Assembly: GCA_964615935.1 (NCBI GenBank)
Contig: CAZTTG010000068.1
Span: 1 to 34,732, forward strand
DNA from: CAZTTG01 sp964615935
Lineage (GTDB): Bacteria > Planctomycetota > UBA1135 > GCA-002686595
Length of the DNA: 34,732 nucleotides
Direction of reading: 5' to 3'
Under the pieces are notes generated by a model. That model did not search any database. It had not been told where the DNA came from and worked only from the letters and a program-made list of their open reading frames with translations. The position numbers were made by a program, and so were the translations under genes. Below, one piece after another: positions 34,612-34,732 of this stretch. Position 1 is the stretch's first letter. Each line of letters opens with the position of its first letter.

Positions 34612-34656
34612 CCCCGGTCCGCGAAGCGGATCGGGGGTCTCCTGCGGAGACCCCCG
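34612..34656. repeat. Nested palindromes (REP-like) following the transposase fragment
   Basis: Two overlapping hairpins. CCCCGGTCCGC-GAA-GCGGATCGGGG has an 11-bp stem with one wobble. CGGGGGTCTCC-TGC-GGAGACCCCCG (34632-34656) has a perfect 11-bp stem. They start right after the stop of the transposase fragment and before a string (about 34666-34680) that could read PVRQW, a continuation seen in related transposases. A small palindromic insertion in the transposase is therefore possible. Confidence 0.5.
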
Positions 34657-34732
34657 AAGGGGACCCCGGTGCGCCAGTGGTGTAGGCAGCCGGATTGTGC
34701 CAGGGCGAGCCCGTCACAGTGTTCCGGGTCGT

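Noticed and set aside
34666..34732. Cys-containing peptide at the right edge (VRQWCRQPDCARASPSQ)
   Set aside because: It recalls small Cys-rich proteins linked to insertion sequences, but only about 20 codons are visible and the frame is cut by the window end, so I do not annotate it.

Overview
The window is about 70% GC with very dense coding and strongly biased codon use. Gene content is fucosidases, L-fucose isomerase, split-subunit transhydrogenase, a MoxR ATPase, a eukaryote-type branching enzyme, a fused debranching enzyme and a PD40-repeat exported protein. It suggests a free-living heterotrophic bacterium that eats glycans. Planctomycetota or another high-GC environmental phylum such as Myxococcota would fit, but no rRNA or single-lineage marker is present, so the taxon is an inference only. 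I see no tRNA, rRNA or CRISPR array.

Layout. (1) 1-932 (-): 5' part of an exported beta-propeller protein that runs off the left edge. (2) 1251-7128: a fucosylated-glycan block with a GH29 lipoprotein fucosidase (+), L-fucose isomerase (-), a uroporphyrinogen-decarboxylase-like protein (+) and a GH43/GH117-like propeller protein (-). An imperfect inverted repeat lies between the convergent GH29 and fucI genes. (3) 7364-10325 (+): pntAA-pntAB-pntB, translationally coupled, followed by a stand-alone MoxR ATPase (10415-11413). (4) 11423-14209 (-): GH95 fucosidase with an inserted sugar-binding-like domain. (5) 14239-20315: two divergent polytopic GT-C-like membrane proteins, then a B12-binding radical SAM protein. 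(6) 20371-31333 (-): a complete glycogen operon read in the order debranching enzyme, small CBM48 protein, glgP, glgA, glgB. (7) 31597-34732: mobile DNA. A compact element of about 2.7 kb, with three overlapping genes (HTH protein, 115-aa unknown, large serine recombinase) and 10-bp inverted ends inside a 24-bp imperfect inverted repeat, lies between two fragments of an IS91-like zinc-finger transposase gene.

How it fits together. The two fucosidases release L-fucose, and FucI starts its catabolism; the kinase and aldolase are not in the window. Transhydrogenase exchanges reducing equivalents between NADH and NADPH using the proton gradient. The glycogen genes make, branch, phosphorolyse and debranch storage glucan. 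A TAGA(A/G/C)T hexamer recurs upstream of six start codons. In two of these, and at a similar TATCAT box, it sits only 6-7 nt from the ATG, which suggests leaderless mRNAs.

Most worth a second look: the serine-recombinase element, whose recombinase has Gly where the family has a catalytic Arg; the AGL-like bifunctional debranching enzyme; the degenerate tandem repeats at the C-terminus of the 715-aa membrane protein; and the possible leaderless promoter set.
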